Source: Neocallimastix lanati (nom. inval.)
Lineage: Eukaryota > Neocallimastigomycota > Neocallimastigomycetes > Neocallimastigales > Neocallimastigaceae
Direction: 5' to 3'
NCBI GenBank assembly: GCA_016946835.1
Contig: JACVTC010000027.1
Location: 557,501 to 615,000 of the forward strand
DNA: 57,500 nucleotides
Shown here piece after piece: positions 32,846-48,295 of the stretch. The position numbers and the translations under genes were made by a program. Under the pieces are notes generated by a model. It was given only the letters and a program-made list of their open reading frames with translations, was not told the DNA's origin and ran no database searches. Each line of letters starts with the position of its first letter. The first letter of the stretch is position 1.

Positions 32846-33340
32846 AAATAAATAAATAAAGTTTAAAGTTCGCAATAATTACGACAGTTCAAAAAAAATT
32901 TTTTTTACAGAAAAAATTACATTAAACATGGATTTATTAATCGAAAAGAAAATCAGTAATTATAAAGATGATAAAAAAAAAGTTTATTCATTATTACAAG
33001 TTGTTTATTTTACTTAAAAAATAATTAAAATAATATGATGATTTTCTTTGTTTTTTCTTTGACTTCACTTTTTATTGACAATTATTTAATTTTGTCAGTG
33101 AAACGAGTTACTAATTATACTTAATTTCTTTTATGTAAAGAATAATTAAAAATTCTTTTAGGTTTAATAATTTAAATTATTCATTTTGGTAATAAAATAA
33201 AATGTTTATTTTAGATAATAGATTATAATTCCATTATGATTATATTTTAATTATTGATTATTAATTTCAAAATGATATCATTATTTCTTCATAAATATTT
33301 TTGTAATTCTTTTTACTTAAAAAAATTTTTAATAATAATA

Positions 33341-33375
<35 letters not shown>

Positions 33376-33958
33376 TAAGCAAAAAAAAATTTTAATAATA
33401 ATAGTAATATTAATAATAATAATTATACAAACTATCCGAATAAATATCATTTGAACTTTGCAATTAAAAAAAATTTTTTTTTTTCATTTTTATAAATATA
33501 AAAAATACAACTTTTATTATAATTTTTATTCATTAATATTATCGGTTTAAATTTCATAATTAATTTTTAAAATCACATTTTTATATTAAAACACTCAGAT
33601 TATTACTAAAAGCATATATATATATTTTTTAATTAAAATATAGACTCTATTACAATTCCATTAAAATATTCAATTATATTATTAATTATTTCATTATAAT
33701 AATTTCATAAAAATTTTAATAATAGCTTTGTTATTAATATTAATCATATCTAGAGTTATAATATTTTTATTTATTTTTAAATAAGTAATTTATGGAAAAT
33801 ATTATAAAAAGATTAATTTTAATTATTATTTGTTCATTTTTTTAAAATTCATTTCAAAAATTTTTTATATTCTTAAATAATTATAAATATTTAATAATTA
33901 TTTAACTAGGAATTTTAATTTTTCATTAAAAAAACATATAATTTTTATATATTATTTT

Positions 33959-34001
<43 letters not shown>

Positions 34002-34306
34002 ATAAATTTATTTTTTATAATATTTTAAATTTTAAGTTATTGGATTATGATAAAATAATTAATGAAAAATATTAATTATAATTTGTTCCTTTTTTTTTTT
34101 TTACCAGAGAAAAACAAAAACATTAAAAAATATACTTGTTAAAATTAATATATTAAAATTGAACTAGTTCAATTTTAATAATAATTTTTATTATATAAAC
34201 ATCATTTTATTAAATATTAGTTTCATTTTTATATAAACACAAAAAAAATATCTTAAATTTTTAAATATAAATAATCTAATAATTTATTATATATTAAATT
34301 AAGGTA

Positions 34307-34345
<39 letters not shown>

Positions 34346-34374
34346 ATATATACAATATATATATATAGAAAATA
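32844..34374. other. Gene-free region upstream of the second sugar transporter
   Basis: Begins with the 3' end of the same repeat family as the tiny retroinsertion (32861-32898). The rest is A/T-rich with an (ATA/AAT)n stretch (33331-33425), dT tract (33961-33987) and dA tract (34309-34343) just upstream of the transporter ATG. A 66-codon frame at 33254 is only Ile-rich microsatellite translation. Confidence 0.5.
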
Positions 34375-35877
34375 ATGAATAGTTCTCAATTTTTAGTTGT
34401 TTTAACCGCTTCATTTGGTGGTCTTCTTTTCGGTTATGAAGTTGGTGTCATGAATGTCGTTCTTGTTATGGACGCTTTCCGTATTTTCTTTAGATTCTTT
34501 AGTTGGAATGGTGATGCCCTCGATGAGATGGGTAATGATATTAAGGGTAATGAAGAAAAGATGTATCATAAATTAGAAGAAGCTGAAAATAAGGCCACTC
34601 TTGAAGGTGTTATTACCTCCAGTTTCGTTCTAGGTGCTCTTTGTGGTGTTCTAATGGCTACATATCTTGGTGAAAAATATGGTCGTCAAAGAACCATTAT
34701 GATCGGTGCTTGTATTTTCACATGTGGTGCCATCATCCAAGGTTTATCTGTTCGTTCTTGGGTTATGATTGCTATTGGTCTTTCCATTGGTTGTAATGGT
34801 GTCCTCTGTCCAACTTATATTTCTGAAGTTGCTCCAGCTAAAATCAGAGGTACGCTTTCTTCTTGCTACCAACTTATGACCACTTTTGGTATTATTGTTG
34901 CAGCTAGCATTAACTCTATTGTCTGATATTACACTAATGTCAGACCAGAAGGTTTAGGTACTCCAAGAAAAAATGTATGGGAAGAAGTTTCAAACTTTGA
35001 ATGGAGATTTGCACTTTTATTCCAAGTGGTTCCAGGTCTTGATCTTGCTACGCTCATGTGTTTCCTTCCAAAATCACCACGTTGGTTATGTTCTAAGGAT
35101 CGTGATGAAGAAGCTGTTCAAGTTTTAGCTAAACTTAATGCTGCTTCTACTTCTGATGAGCTTGCTCAAAGTGAACTTAAAGCCATCCAAGGAGATGTTG
35201 CGGCTACTCGTGCTGCTGGTTCTTCTTCCTTCGGTGAACTTTTCAGTCCAGTTATTCGTCGTCGTACTTTCATTACTTTCTTAATGCAACTTTTCCAACA
35301 ATGGACAGGTATTAATGTCATTATGTACTACCAATCACAAATTTATAATGAAATTGGTTTCACTAAATTCATGTCAACCGTCGTTCTTCCAATTATTAAC
35401 AACTTCGTCAACTTCATTTCCACCTTCCCAGGTATGTGGGGTATTGAAAGATTAGGTCGTAAGACTTTATTAGTTATTGGATCTCTTATGATGATGGTCT
35501 TCCACATCTCTACTTGGGCTTTCTCTACTCAAACTGATAAGGGTAAATTATGGCAATATTTAACAGTCGCTAGTATTTTCCTTATGGTCTTCTCGTTTAC
35601 CTGGACCTGGGGACCAGTTCCATGGGTCTACCAAGCTGAAGTTTTCCCACTCTGTGTCAGAGTTAAGGGATCAGCAGTTGGTACAGTTTCTAACTTCCTT
35701 AACAACTGGATTATTGCCTTTGTTGGTCCAGCTCTTATGAAAGCCTGGTCTACCAAAACTTTCCTTCTTTTGGCAGCTGCCTGTCTTCTTGCTTGGATTT
35801 ACTCTCAATTCTTTGTTATTGAATGTAAGGGACTTAGTATTGATGAAATGGATGCTAAGATGACAGGTAAAGCATAA
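34375..35877 (+). CDS. Sugar-porter family transporter (MFS) with one in-frame TGA
   Basis: A 501-codon frame that is open except for TGA at 34924-34926. Features in order: GGLLFGYEVGVMNVVLVMDAFR (TM1), GEKYGRQR, ISEVAPAKIRGTL, then SINSIV, TGA, YYTNVRPEG, then PKSPRWLC, QQWTGINVIMYYQ (TM7, typical sugar-binding QQxxGxNxxxYY), ERLGRKT, WVYQAEVFPLCVRVKG and ECKGLSIDEMDAKM. It is more canonical than the 25.5-kb paralogue and lacks that gene's Cys loop. Codon use is strongly biased, suggesting a well-expressed gene. The TGA sits where a Trp codon (TGG) would fit. It is either a fresh nonsense mutation, a sequencing error or a read-through site. Without read-through the product ends after TM5 or so (183 residues). 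Confidence 0.88.
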
Positions 35878-37397
35878 ATAGCTTAAATTCATGTCAACAA
35901 TTTTCATGACTACCAAATATAATTAAAACTAAAAATTGAAAATTAAAATATTAAGTAAAAATTTTTTTATAAAAAGAAAAAAAAAAATAAACTTAATTTT
36001 TGAAATTCAAATAAATAAATATAGACCAAAATAAGCTTAATTTTGAAATTTAAATAAATAAATATAGACCAAACTAAGCTTATTTTCGAAATTTAATAAC
36101 TATAGATAAAAAATGAAGTTATAAATTGTTAATATTTCTATTTTATTAATTAGAAAATCAGATTAAATTTTGAAACTATCATTTTAAAAATTAATTTCAT
36201 ATATAAAAGTAATTGTTATATTATAATTAATAATATTTTGAAACTATCTTTTTAAAATTAATTATATATATTAAATAAATTAATTCAAAAATAACACTTT
36301 CATATAAAAAAATAATTGTTATTTTATAATATAAAATTTATTGTAAAAAAAAAAAAAATAAATAAAAATAAAAATAATTAAATAAAATTATTTTTAAAAT
36401 ATTTATAAAGTATTTTTTTAATAAATTTAAATTTATATTTCTATATGATTAATTATAATTGAGCAATTTTATAGAATAAAGAAATAGAAAATAAAAACAT
36501 GAGCAAACATTTAAGAGGTAGAAAAAATTAAAAAATAATTTAAATAAAGGATAAAAAAAAATCATTTTTATTTACTACAATTGAATAAAAAAAAAAATAT
36601 TATACTTTAATTGAAAAAAAAATGTTTTTATTAAATTTTTAATTAAAAAATTAGATAAAAAAAAGTATAATTGAAATAGTAATAATAAAAAAAAAAAAAA
36701 ATTTAAAATATTTTAATTTTAAAATGGAATTCTGCTTCTTTAGTTAAGTGATTATTATTATTATTATGTGTAAGTTTTATCATTTTAATAAAGTATTTAT
36801 TTATCATAATATGATAATATGATATTATTATGGATTTTAATTAAATATTTATATATTATAATTTTAATATTATAATTATTTATCCATTATATTGTATTAA
36901 TACTTAAATTTCAAATTTTAGGAACATAAAATTATATTTCTAAAATTTGAAAATATAAAATAATTTTATTATATTATTATTTAAATTTAATTAAAGAATT
37001 ATTATTTAAATTTTATAATAAATCTTAACAATGTAAAGAATAACTATAAAAATAAATTTATTTTTTATTTTTATAATTAAATTTATTTTATAATAAACAT
37101 ATATATACTCAAAGAACAGATATTTAATAATATAATATAAAATTTATGAAAAAAATTAAAATAATTAAAATAATAATGTTACTTATTATATTTAAAATAA
37201 AACTATATAAATTAATAATTAAATAATAATAAAAAATATAATTAAGAAGAAAAAAAAAATAATAATGAAATAATATATATATATATAATATGTATTCATA
37301 TTTATTTATATTATATTGTTAATAATTGCTATTTTTATTTATTGCATAGTCTATTTATCAAAATTTAATATACAATTTAAAATATGTTGATTTTCAT

Positions 37398-37434
<37 letters not shown>
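35878..37434. other. Gene-free spacer between transporter and ankyrin gene
   Basis: A/T-rich. A unit of about 50 bp (AATAAATATAGACCAAAATAAGCTTA and variants) is repeated in tandem at 35990-36100. Poly(A) (37401-37433) directly follows the ankyrin stop on the opposite strand. No gene. Confidence 0.6.
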
Positions 37435-37435
<1 letters not shown>

Positions 37436-39981
37436 TAATCATCATCTTCATCTTCGTCCTCATCTTCATCCATACCGGCCATTTCTAATGGTATATTACC
37501 TTGCTTATTTTTTTTATTTATATCTGCTCCATGCTCAATTAAATAATTTATCACATTTTCAATTTCATTTATATATGCAAAATGTAATGGGGTATTACCC
37601 TGTTTATTTTCTTTATTTACATCCGCCCCATATTCTATTAAATATTTTACAATATTTTCATTGTCAAATATATATTCATTTTCATTTTTACAGGCAGCAT
37701 GTAATGGTGTATTACCATGTTTATTTTCTTTATTTATATCTGCTCCATGTTCTATTAAATATTTTACAATATTATCATACTCAATTTTTCTTTCTTTCTC
37801 ATAACTAAATTTATTTTCATCTTGACACGCAATATGCAGCGGTGTATTACCTTCCTTGTTGACTTTATTTATATTTGCTCCATGTTCAATTAAATATTTT
37901 ACCATATTTTCATTTTCATTTTCACATGCAAAATGTAATGGTGTATCACCATTTTTATTTTCTTTATTTATATCCACTCCAAGTTCTATTAAATAGTTTA
38001 CAATATTTTCATTTCCATTGAAACATGAACTATGTAATGGTAAAGTGCCGTTTTTATTTTCTTTATTTCTATTTGCTCCATGTTCAATTAAATATTTTAC
38101 TAAATTTTCATTTCCCTTCCAACATAGAAGATGCAATGGTGTATCACCTTGTCCATTTTCTTCATTTACATCTGCTCCATATTCAATTAAAAGTTTAACT
38201 AAAATTTCGTTTTCATATTGACATGCATAATAAAATGGAGTATCCCCATATTTATTTTTTTTATTTATATCTGCACCATGTTCAATTATATATTTCATTA
38301 TATTTTCATTTCCCTTCTGACATCTACATACAATATGTAATGGTGTATCCCTTTCCTCATTTTCTTTATTTATATCTGCTCCATGTTCTATTAAATATTT
38401 TACAATATTCTTACATTCAATTTCATTTTTGCCGCTAAATTTATTTCCATCGTAACATACAATATGTAATGGTGTATTACCATTTTTATTTTCTTTATTT
38501 ACATTTCCTCCATGATTAATTAAATACTTTACCACATTTTCATTTTCATTTTCACATGCAAAATGTAATGGTGTATGACCTTCCTCATTTTCTTTATTTA
38601 TATCTGCACCATGGTCTATTAAATATTTAACAATATTTTCATTTTTATATTCATATTCATTTTTACATGTAATGTGTAAGGTTGTATTACCTTCTTTATT
38701 TTCTTTATTTATATCTGCTCCATGTTCAATTAAATATTTTACAATACTTTCATTTCCATTTTCGCATGCATTAAATAATGGTGTTTCACCTTCCTCATTT
38801 TCTTTATTTATAACAGCTTCATGTTCAATTAAATATTTTACAATACTCTCATTTCCATATTTACATGCTTTAAATAATGGAGTTTCATCTTCCTCATTTT
38901 CTTTATTAATGATTGCTCCATGTTCAATTAAATCTTTTACAATACTTTCATTTCCATTTTTACATGCTTTAAATAATGGAGTTTCACCTTCCTCATTTTC
39001 TTTATTAATAATTGCTCCATGTTCAATTAAATATTTTACAACACTTTCATTTCCATTTCTACATGCTTTAAATAATGGAGTTTCACCATCATTTTCTTCA
39101 GCATTTATATTTTCTCCAAGTTCAATAAAATATTTAAATAAATTCATATTTCCACTTTCACATACCCAAAAAAAGGGGGTTTGACCTAACTTGTTCCTTT
39201 TTTTTTTATCTAATCCATGTTCAATTAAATATTTAACCAAATCTTCATTTCCACTATTACATGCATAAAATAATGCCGTTTCACCATTATTATTTTCTTC
39301 ATTAATATCTACTTTATGTTCAATAAAAATATTTATTATATTTCTATTTCCACTTTCACATGCGTAAAAGAATGATGGTGAACCATCACTATTTCTTTCA
39401 TTGATATTTGCTCCATTGTCAATTAAATATTTAACCATTTTTACATTTTTACTTTTACATGCAATGAATAATAAAGTTTCACCCTTTATATTTTTTTTAT
39501 CAATCTTTACTCCATGTTTTATTAAATATTTTACAATAAATTTATTATTTTGTTTACAAGCTTCAAATAAAATGTCTATTACATCTTCATTTATATTTAA
39601 AAATTTATATTTTGAAATTTGTTGATTTAAAGCTAATTTACTTAATGGGACTTTATTTTTATAATAATTTAAAATATTAACAATAATTTCATTATCAAAA
39701 AAATAAAAACCTTTAATAATAACACTTAATAAATTATCATCATTCTCTATCATGTCATTTATTAATGATGACGACAAATTTAAATTATTAATACCAAGAT
39801 TTTCAATTAAAAATTCTAATCTTTTGTAAGTAAGTAATTTTTTTTCGTACAATTTACACAAAATATTATTTTTATGATTAGCATTATTGTTTTTCTTTAA
39901 TAAAATTTTCACTTTATCAACATTATTGGTATCAATACCTGTTATAAATGAATTAATTTGATAATTTAAATCAATATCCAT
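37435..39981 (-). CDS. Ankyrin-repeat protein
   Basis: An intronless 848-residue frame with TAA stop. After about 165 N-terminal residues that look like eroded ankyrin helices comes an array of roughly 20 repeats of about 33 residues, with consensus GDTPLHFACENENENIVKYLIEHGADINKENK. Several repeats carry short insertions (for example KNEYEYKNENIVKY, CYDGNKFSGKNEIECKNIVKY) that lengthen the loop. It ends in an acidic DEDEDEDEDDD tail. There is no signal peptide or membrane segment, so it is expected to be intracellular and to bind proteins; partners are unknown. Repeats 8-12 are nearly identical, indicating recent internal duplication. A dead relative lies at 45.5-46.9 kb on the other strand. 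Confidence 0.92.
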
Positions 39982-40375
39982 TTTAAAATTTATATATACT
40001 CTTAATTTAATGTTTTATTATAATATTATTATAAAGTAATTATATAAAAAGAAATAAATAAATTTATGAAAATTTACTTGTAATTATAATATATTTATTT
40101 ATATTTTTTATAAATACTAATAATTATATTACATAACAATATTCAATTTGTAAATATGTTATTAAAATATTTTAATGGTATACAAATTTACAAATTATAA
40201 AATTATTTTATATTTTATATTTTTTTATGAATAAACTAATATAGTAATAATAAAATAATTAATTTTAATGATGATTGATATTTATTAGAAATAAAGTTTT
40301 TATATTATTTTAATAATAAAAATGTATTATCAAAAGCAAAAAACCAATATAATTTTTCTATTTTAATTATTTATT
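39982..40375. other. Spacer, 5' side of the ankyrin gene
   Basis: A/T-rich, non-coding; no recognisable regulatory element. Confidence 0.5.
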
Positions 40376-40480
40376 AGTATTTGGGGTTGCTTTAGCCAGT
40401 TTACACTTCATGGTTATCCATGTTGTGAATTAAAAACTATTCAAATTGAATTTAATGATAGCAACCCCGATGAACAATAA
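40376..40480 (+). pseudogene. Fungal dockerin (CBM10-type) fragment
   Basis: The frame SIWGCFSQFTLHGYPCCELK, continuing TIQIEFNDSNPDEQ and TAA (40478-40480), begins like a fungal dockerin (CFSQ-x-LGYPCC). It loses the domain's second half (the WGxENGxWCGI part). It stands out as an island of higher G+C in A/T-rich DNA. No enzyme domain or start is nearby. Confidence 0.6.
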
Positions 40481-41633
40481 AAATTAAATTTCAATTAATA
40501 AATAGTAATAATAAACAAAGTAATAAATAAACAGAAGAAAATAAATAATTGGTAAATATATTAATTGATGGATTTAAAAAAAAAAAAAAAAAAAAATAAA
40601 TAAATAAATAAAATAAAATAAAATAAAAAATAAAAAGAATTCATTGATATATTTAAATTTAAATTAATATTAATATTCTTTAATAAATCGTAATAATAAA
40701 AGGAATAATAATGAAAATAATTTTTTATGGATAAAATAATAAAAATATGAAATATTAAAATTAAGGACAATTATATTTATTTAATCTAATATTATTTATA
40801 TATTGTATAAATAATTATTTAAAACAATTATAATCAATAAATATATATATATATTTAATTAAAATGATAATAATTATATATTAATAATGATTATGTAATA
40901 AGATATTAATTTAGCTTTGTTTAGATAAAATATAAGAGGAACATTACATTTAGTTTTAAATTTTTAATTAAGTTTAAATAATAATATTTGAAGTTATACT
41001 CAAATACATACAAATTTTAAGAGTATATATCAATAAATAAATATATTTCATAAAATATAATAGTAATAGAAATAATAATAATAATTAATAAAAATTTAAA
41101 AAATAAAATATGCTATTATTATTATTATTTATATTTATATATCTGAGGACTATTATAAAAATAATTGAATAATTTTATTTTTAAAAAATAATTTTTTTTT
41201 TTTTTTTTTTTGTTTTTATGAAACAAAATGATATAAATTATTAGTATAACCATACAATCAAAAAAAAATTTTTTTAAAAATATTAATAAGGACTAGTGTA
41301 TAATCATATTACATTAATATTTATATCATATATTTATGTAATATATAAATTATTAATTATTTAGATAAATAATTAATTATTATTTATTAAATAGATACAA
41401 TAGTATATAAGTAACAATTAAAATATATTCTAGTATAAAATTTAATATCAAAATGATAATAAAATTAATATTAAAAATAACATTAAAAATAAAATAAAAA
41501 TATCAAAAATTACATTAAAAATAATAAAACATATTTTTAATTTTTTTTTTGATATATTTATTATATATTCTTTCTTTTTTTATCTTAATATATTTATAAT
41601 GCATTTTATATATATATATATAATGAATATTTT
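40481..41633. other. Gene-free A/T-rich spacer
   Basis: Includes an AAAT-rich run (40574-40640) and poly(A)/poly(T) runs; no coding frame. Confidence 0.6.
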
Positions 41634-41690
41634 AATAATTAAATAAAGCAATGGATGTGTATTCTTTTCCTAGTCAGAAAAAAAAAAAAA
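41634..41690 (+). mobile_element. LINE 3'-terminal remnant
   Basis: AATAAAGCAATGGATGTGTA, then TTCTTTTCCTAGTCAG and about 14 A, match the 3' end of the LINE at 17.2 kb (AATAAAG...GGAAGTGTATTCTCTTCCCTGTCTA). Only the last 50-60 bp are present, so it is an extreme 5' truncation. No target duplication is evident. Confidence 0.65.
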
Positions 41691-42086
41691 TTATCACATC
41701 AATAAATTTTTAACAAAAATAATTCAAAGTTCAACTCCCAAGGAGAGTACCATTGTCCTTGTATCTGTCTTAAAATCCATTGAGGATGATAATAAACTAC
41801 ATTAAATCAGATAATGTGAGCACTCTCGAAAAATAAATGAAAGATATAAGAAGCCAATCAATTATGGAATTCATTTGGTTAATGAAGTCGTTTTCGAAGA
41901 ATAAGCTTCATTAAAAATATAAATAAAAGGATAAAAAAGTATATAAATAGTATAAATTTTACTTTGCTTTTATATCTGAAAAAAAAAAAAAAAAAAAAAA
42001 AATTCTTTTGGTATATAAACTAATAAAAAAATATATAATTTAATTAAAAAAAATTTAAAAATTTTTTTTAATAAATCTTTTAGAAA
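41691..42086. other. Spacer with possible decayed SINE
   Basis: The part 41725-41915 is more complex than its surroundings. It has a B-box-like AGTTCAACTCC (41730-41740) and, further on, GAAGTCGTTTTCGAAGAATAAG (41886-41907), which could be an eroded GTCGACG box. A poly(A) of about 20 lies at 41980-42002. Assignment to the SINE family is tentative. Confidence 0.3.
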
Positions 42087-42261
42087 ATGAACAGCAAATT
42101 ATTTTTAGTTATTATAATTACTTAATTAATAATTCATACTTTTAGTATATCATGTGGAGGTAAGAATAATTCAAAATTAAATAAATTGGTTTTAAATTAT
42201 AGGAATTACAGAAAAAATAGAAGGTGATTTAAGTAATGAATTATCATATCAGAATTTCTAA
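42087..42261 (+). pseudogene. Remnant of a small secreted-protein gene
   Basis: ATG 42087 opens MNSKLFLVIIIT, a TAA, then LIIHTFSISCG, which looks like a signal peptide broken by one stop. A GTAAGA donor at 42160 and TATAG acceptor ending 42202 would define a very short (43-bp) intron. The following frame GITEKIEGDLSNELSYQNF ends at TAA. No family is recognised. The layout (signal-peptide exon, then a short intron) is like that of the CotH gene. Confidence 0.35.
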
Positions 42262-45469
<3,208 letters not shown>

Positions 45470-46877
45470 AATGAAACATGACCAAAAATTAATTAAATCC
45501 TTTATTTTAATTAATATTAATTAATTCGATAGATATCAATAATATTAAAAAATGGAAAATTTTATTTTCTTATTTAAATAATTTATATAATAATATTTTA
45601 TCTTTAGCTATCGAAAATAATGCAGGTATTATTAATATAAAAAATAATGATGGCATTTTACCTCTAAGAACAGTCATTACAAAAAAAAATATTGAAATGG
45701 CAAATTATTCAATTGAAAAAAAGATACTGATATTGATATTACTGATAATGATAGTCATATACCATTATTAGAAGTGTCTTATGGTAATGGCATTAATATG
45801 ATAAAGTATTTTAGTTATCAAGTGAGCTAATATTAATATTAAAAATAATAATTTTACTTTAAGAATTGTCATTAATATTAATAATATTAAAATGTAAGAT
45901 TATTTAATTGAATATGGTACTGATATTTATTCTTCTAATAATAATGAAACTCACTTATATGAAGTTTTTTATAATAGTTCTTATAAATTAATAAAATATT
46001 TTATTGATAATGGTGTAGGTATTAATAATTTCTAATAATAATTATGAAAATTTAATAATGATATATTATAAAAAGCCTAATAGTATTTCAAAAAAAAAGA
46101 TAATAATTTTTTTAATTGAAAATGGTATTGATATCAATACTGTTGATGAATATATCAATATTTTATTAATACTTGCTGCTATAATTATTCAAAAAAATAA
46201 AAAAAAAATTGTTGAATATTTTTTTAAAAAGAAGACTGATGTTAATATAGTTAATAATAAGGCTGAATCTGTATTAATGAATGTAATCAATTCTTGAAAT
46301 TTTAATTTTAATAGTATAAAACCTTATAGTTGAAAATGGAGCATAAATTAATATTGTTGATAATAATGTTGAATCTCTATTAATAAAAAAAGCCACTCGA
46401 AATTTCCAATTTCAATATGGTTAAATATTTAGTTGAAAATGGTACAAATATTAATGTTATTAATAATAATGGTAAGTCTTCATTAATGAATGTATTCTAT
46501 AAGTATTAATTTAGTAAAATATTTAGTTGAAAATGGAGCAAAAATTAATATTTCTAATAAATGTGGACCAACACTATTAATGAGCGTATGTTATTAATAA
46601 TAATTTAAAAATGGAGCTGATTTAAACAGAAAGAATAATAAAGGTTATACATTATTAATTTCAGAATATAAAAAAATTTAACTTTAAGGAAGCAAAATTA
46701 TTAATTAAAAATGGTGCAGATGTCAATATTAGAAATAATGACGGTTATACCTTATTAGAGAAAGCTTATATAAAACAAAATTATAGAACAGTACTACAAT
46801 TAATTAAAAAGGGATCTGTTGTTAATGTAAAAAAAAATAATGAAGGAAAATCTCTTCTACCAAAAAATTTTGTATAA
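45470..46877 (+). pseudogene. Dead ankyrin-repeat gene
   Basis: Ankyrin-like segments recur in changing frames: IKNNDGILPLRTVITKKNIEM near 45640, FLIENGIDINTVDEY (about 46110), VEYFFKKKTDVNIVNNKAES (about 46215), LKMEQKLIF-type frames, and finally LLIKNGADVNIRNNDGYTLL to KGSVVNVKKNNEGKS before TAA at about 46875. Numerous stops and frameshifts separate them. It resembles, but does not closely match, the intact ankyrin gene at 37.4-40.0 kb. Confidence 0.7.
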
Positions 46878-47130
46878 ATAAATTCTTTGACTTTACAATC
46901 ATTAGCCAAGAAAATTATTAATACAGTTTCATTTAATTTTAGAATATATGCTTCACAATTATCATCTTTTAAATTCTATATGTAATGTATTATCATTAGT
47001 TAATAAAAAAAAGAGTATTCTCACTTATAATATCTTCAACTTTAGCTTTGGTATTATAATATTTAAATTTTTCATCAATTACTCCTATTATTATATTTGG
47101 TTTAATCCATTCTTTCTTTTTCTCTTTTTA

Positions 47131-47437
47131 GACTATGCTGTGGACATAAAAACAAGAAAATCGACTACTGGATTCGTAATAGCAATAGGAAATTAATCTT
47201 CAAGCTGGTGCTCAAAACTCCAACATTGCATATCCACTTCCACAGCTGAGGCTGAATACTATAGTCTTAGTGAATATAGCAAATACTGTATGTAGTATAT
47301 AAACCTATCAAAGGAATTAGAATCTGTCATTACTGATAATGAAGTCAATATAGACAATAAAGTAACAATCTATAATGCAAAGAACTAATCGATTAACTCA
47401 AAAACAAAATATATGGACATAAATATTATAAAATTTT
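47131..47437 (+). mobile_element. Ty1/copia RNase H relic
   Basis: The frame DYAVDIKTRKSTTGFVIAIG, then a stop, SSSWCSKLQHCIST and STAEAEYYSLSEYSKY is the RNase H domain of Ty1/copia polyproteins (RKST-GF, SW-SK-Q, S-TEAEY). It continues in decayed form to VTIYNAKN, stop, SINSKTKYMDINI, which corresponds to the I-NP-H-R-KHIDI block near the polyprotein end. Stops at about 47194, 47296 and 47386 make it non-functional. No LTRs were found beside it. Confidence 0.8.
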
Positions 47438-48295
47438 TTAATTTTTATAATATTTATTTTTAATTTCTTGTTTTTTGACCATTTAAATCCAATTCAATTA
47501 AAAGATAATCATTTTCTTATAATTAATTCATTTATTTCTTCATATTTTTTTAATTTATTAATATTTTTCTTTTCTCGCCTTTGAATTCCCCCATTTTCAA
47601 TTAATATATTTAGGCCATTAAAAGAAAATATTTCAACCATTCTCATCTTTATAATTTTTTTTTTATTATTTCTTCTTCTTGAAATACTAAACCTTCCATT
47701 GTATATTTTATTTTAAATTCAATTAAATCTTGTACTTTTTTTTCTTTGCTTAAAAATGCTATACTTGTTTTTTTTATGTTATTTATCGTCTTTTTTTTTT
47801 TTTTTCCAAATGATCCAATTGATATTTTTTGATATCCGACATCAGTTAAATCTTCGGATATTTTTATTTTATTTTATTTTTTTTTTTTTTTTTTTCATCA
47901 AAATCAAAATTCATTTTAATTAATAATAAACTGAAATTATTAATTTATCTTTAATTTTTGAAATTAAATATAATTAATAATTAACTGAAATTAGTAGCTT
48001 ATCTTTTATTTTTGAAATTAAAATATAATTAATAATAAACTGAAATTATTAGCATTTATTTAATTTTCTAAATTAAATATAATAATTTCAAAGAATTAAA
48101 TTTGTATATGGGGAATCGATTGGAATTTGAGGATTAAGGATTAGGCCCAATCACATAAACCCCTCAAATCCCTAATTTCATTAAATTTTTAATTTAAAAA
48201 AAAAAATATAAAAATAAAAAAATTGAAGAGTTATTTTAAAAAAAGAAAAAATATTTAAATTTTAATATAATTAAAAATAAATTATAATAAATAAA
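47438..48295. other. Upstream region of the SPRY gene with inverted-repeat patch
   Basis: On the minus strand, 47934 down to about 47600, coding-like stretches (MNFDFDEKKKK, ISIGSFGKKKK, KVQDLIEFKIKYTMEG) occur in different frames and may be a dead gene of unknown family. AAACTGAAATTATTA-type units repeat at 47928-48060. A G+C-richer patch at 48106-48172 carries ATTTGAGG and its inverse CCTCAAAT around a GGCCC centre, 125-190 bp upstream of the SPRY start codon. Confidence 0.4.

Noticed and set aside
36000-36100. CRISPR-like array
   Set aside because: Two to three tandem copies of a 50-bp A/T-rich unit without distinct spacers; no CRISPR array exists anywhere in the window.
37488-39625. Plus-strand frames opposite the ankyrin gene
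   Set aside because: They are antisense shadows of the repeated ankyrin codons.
47600-47934. Minus-strand gene with ISIGSFG and KVQDLIEFKIKYTM segments
   Set aside because: Segments lie in different frames with stops between them and match no family I recognise; noted only as possible relic.
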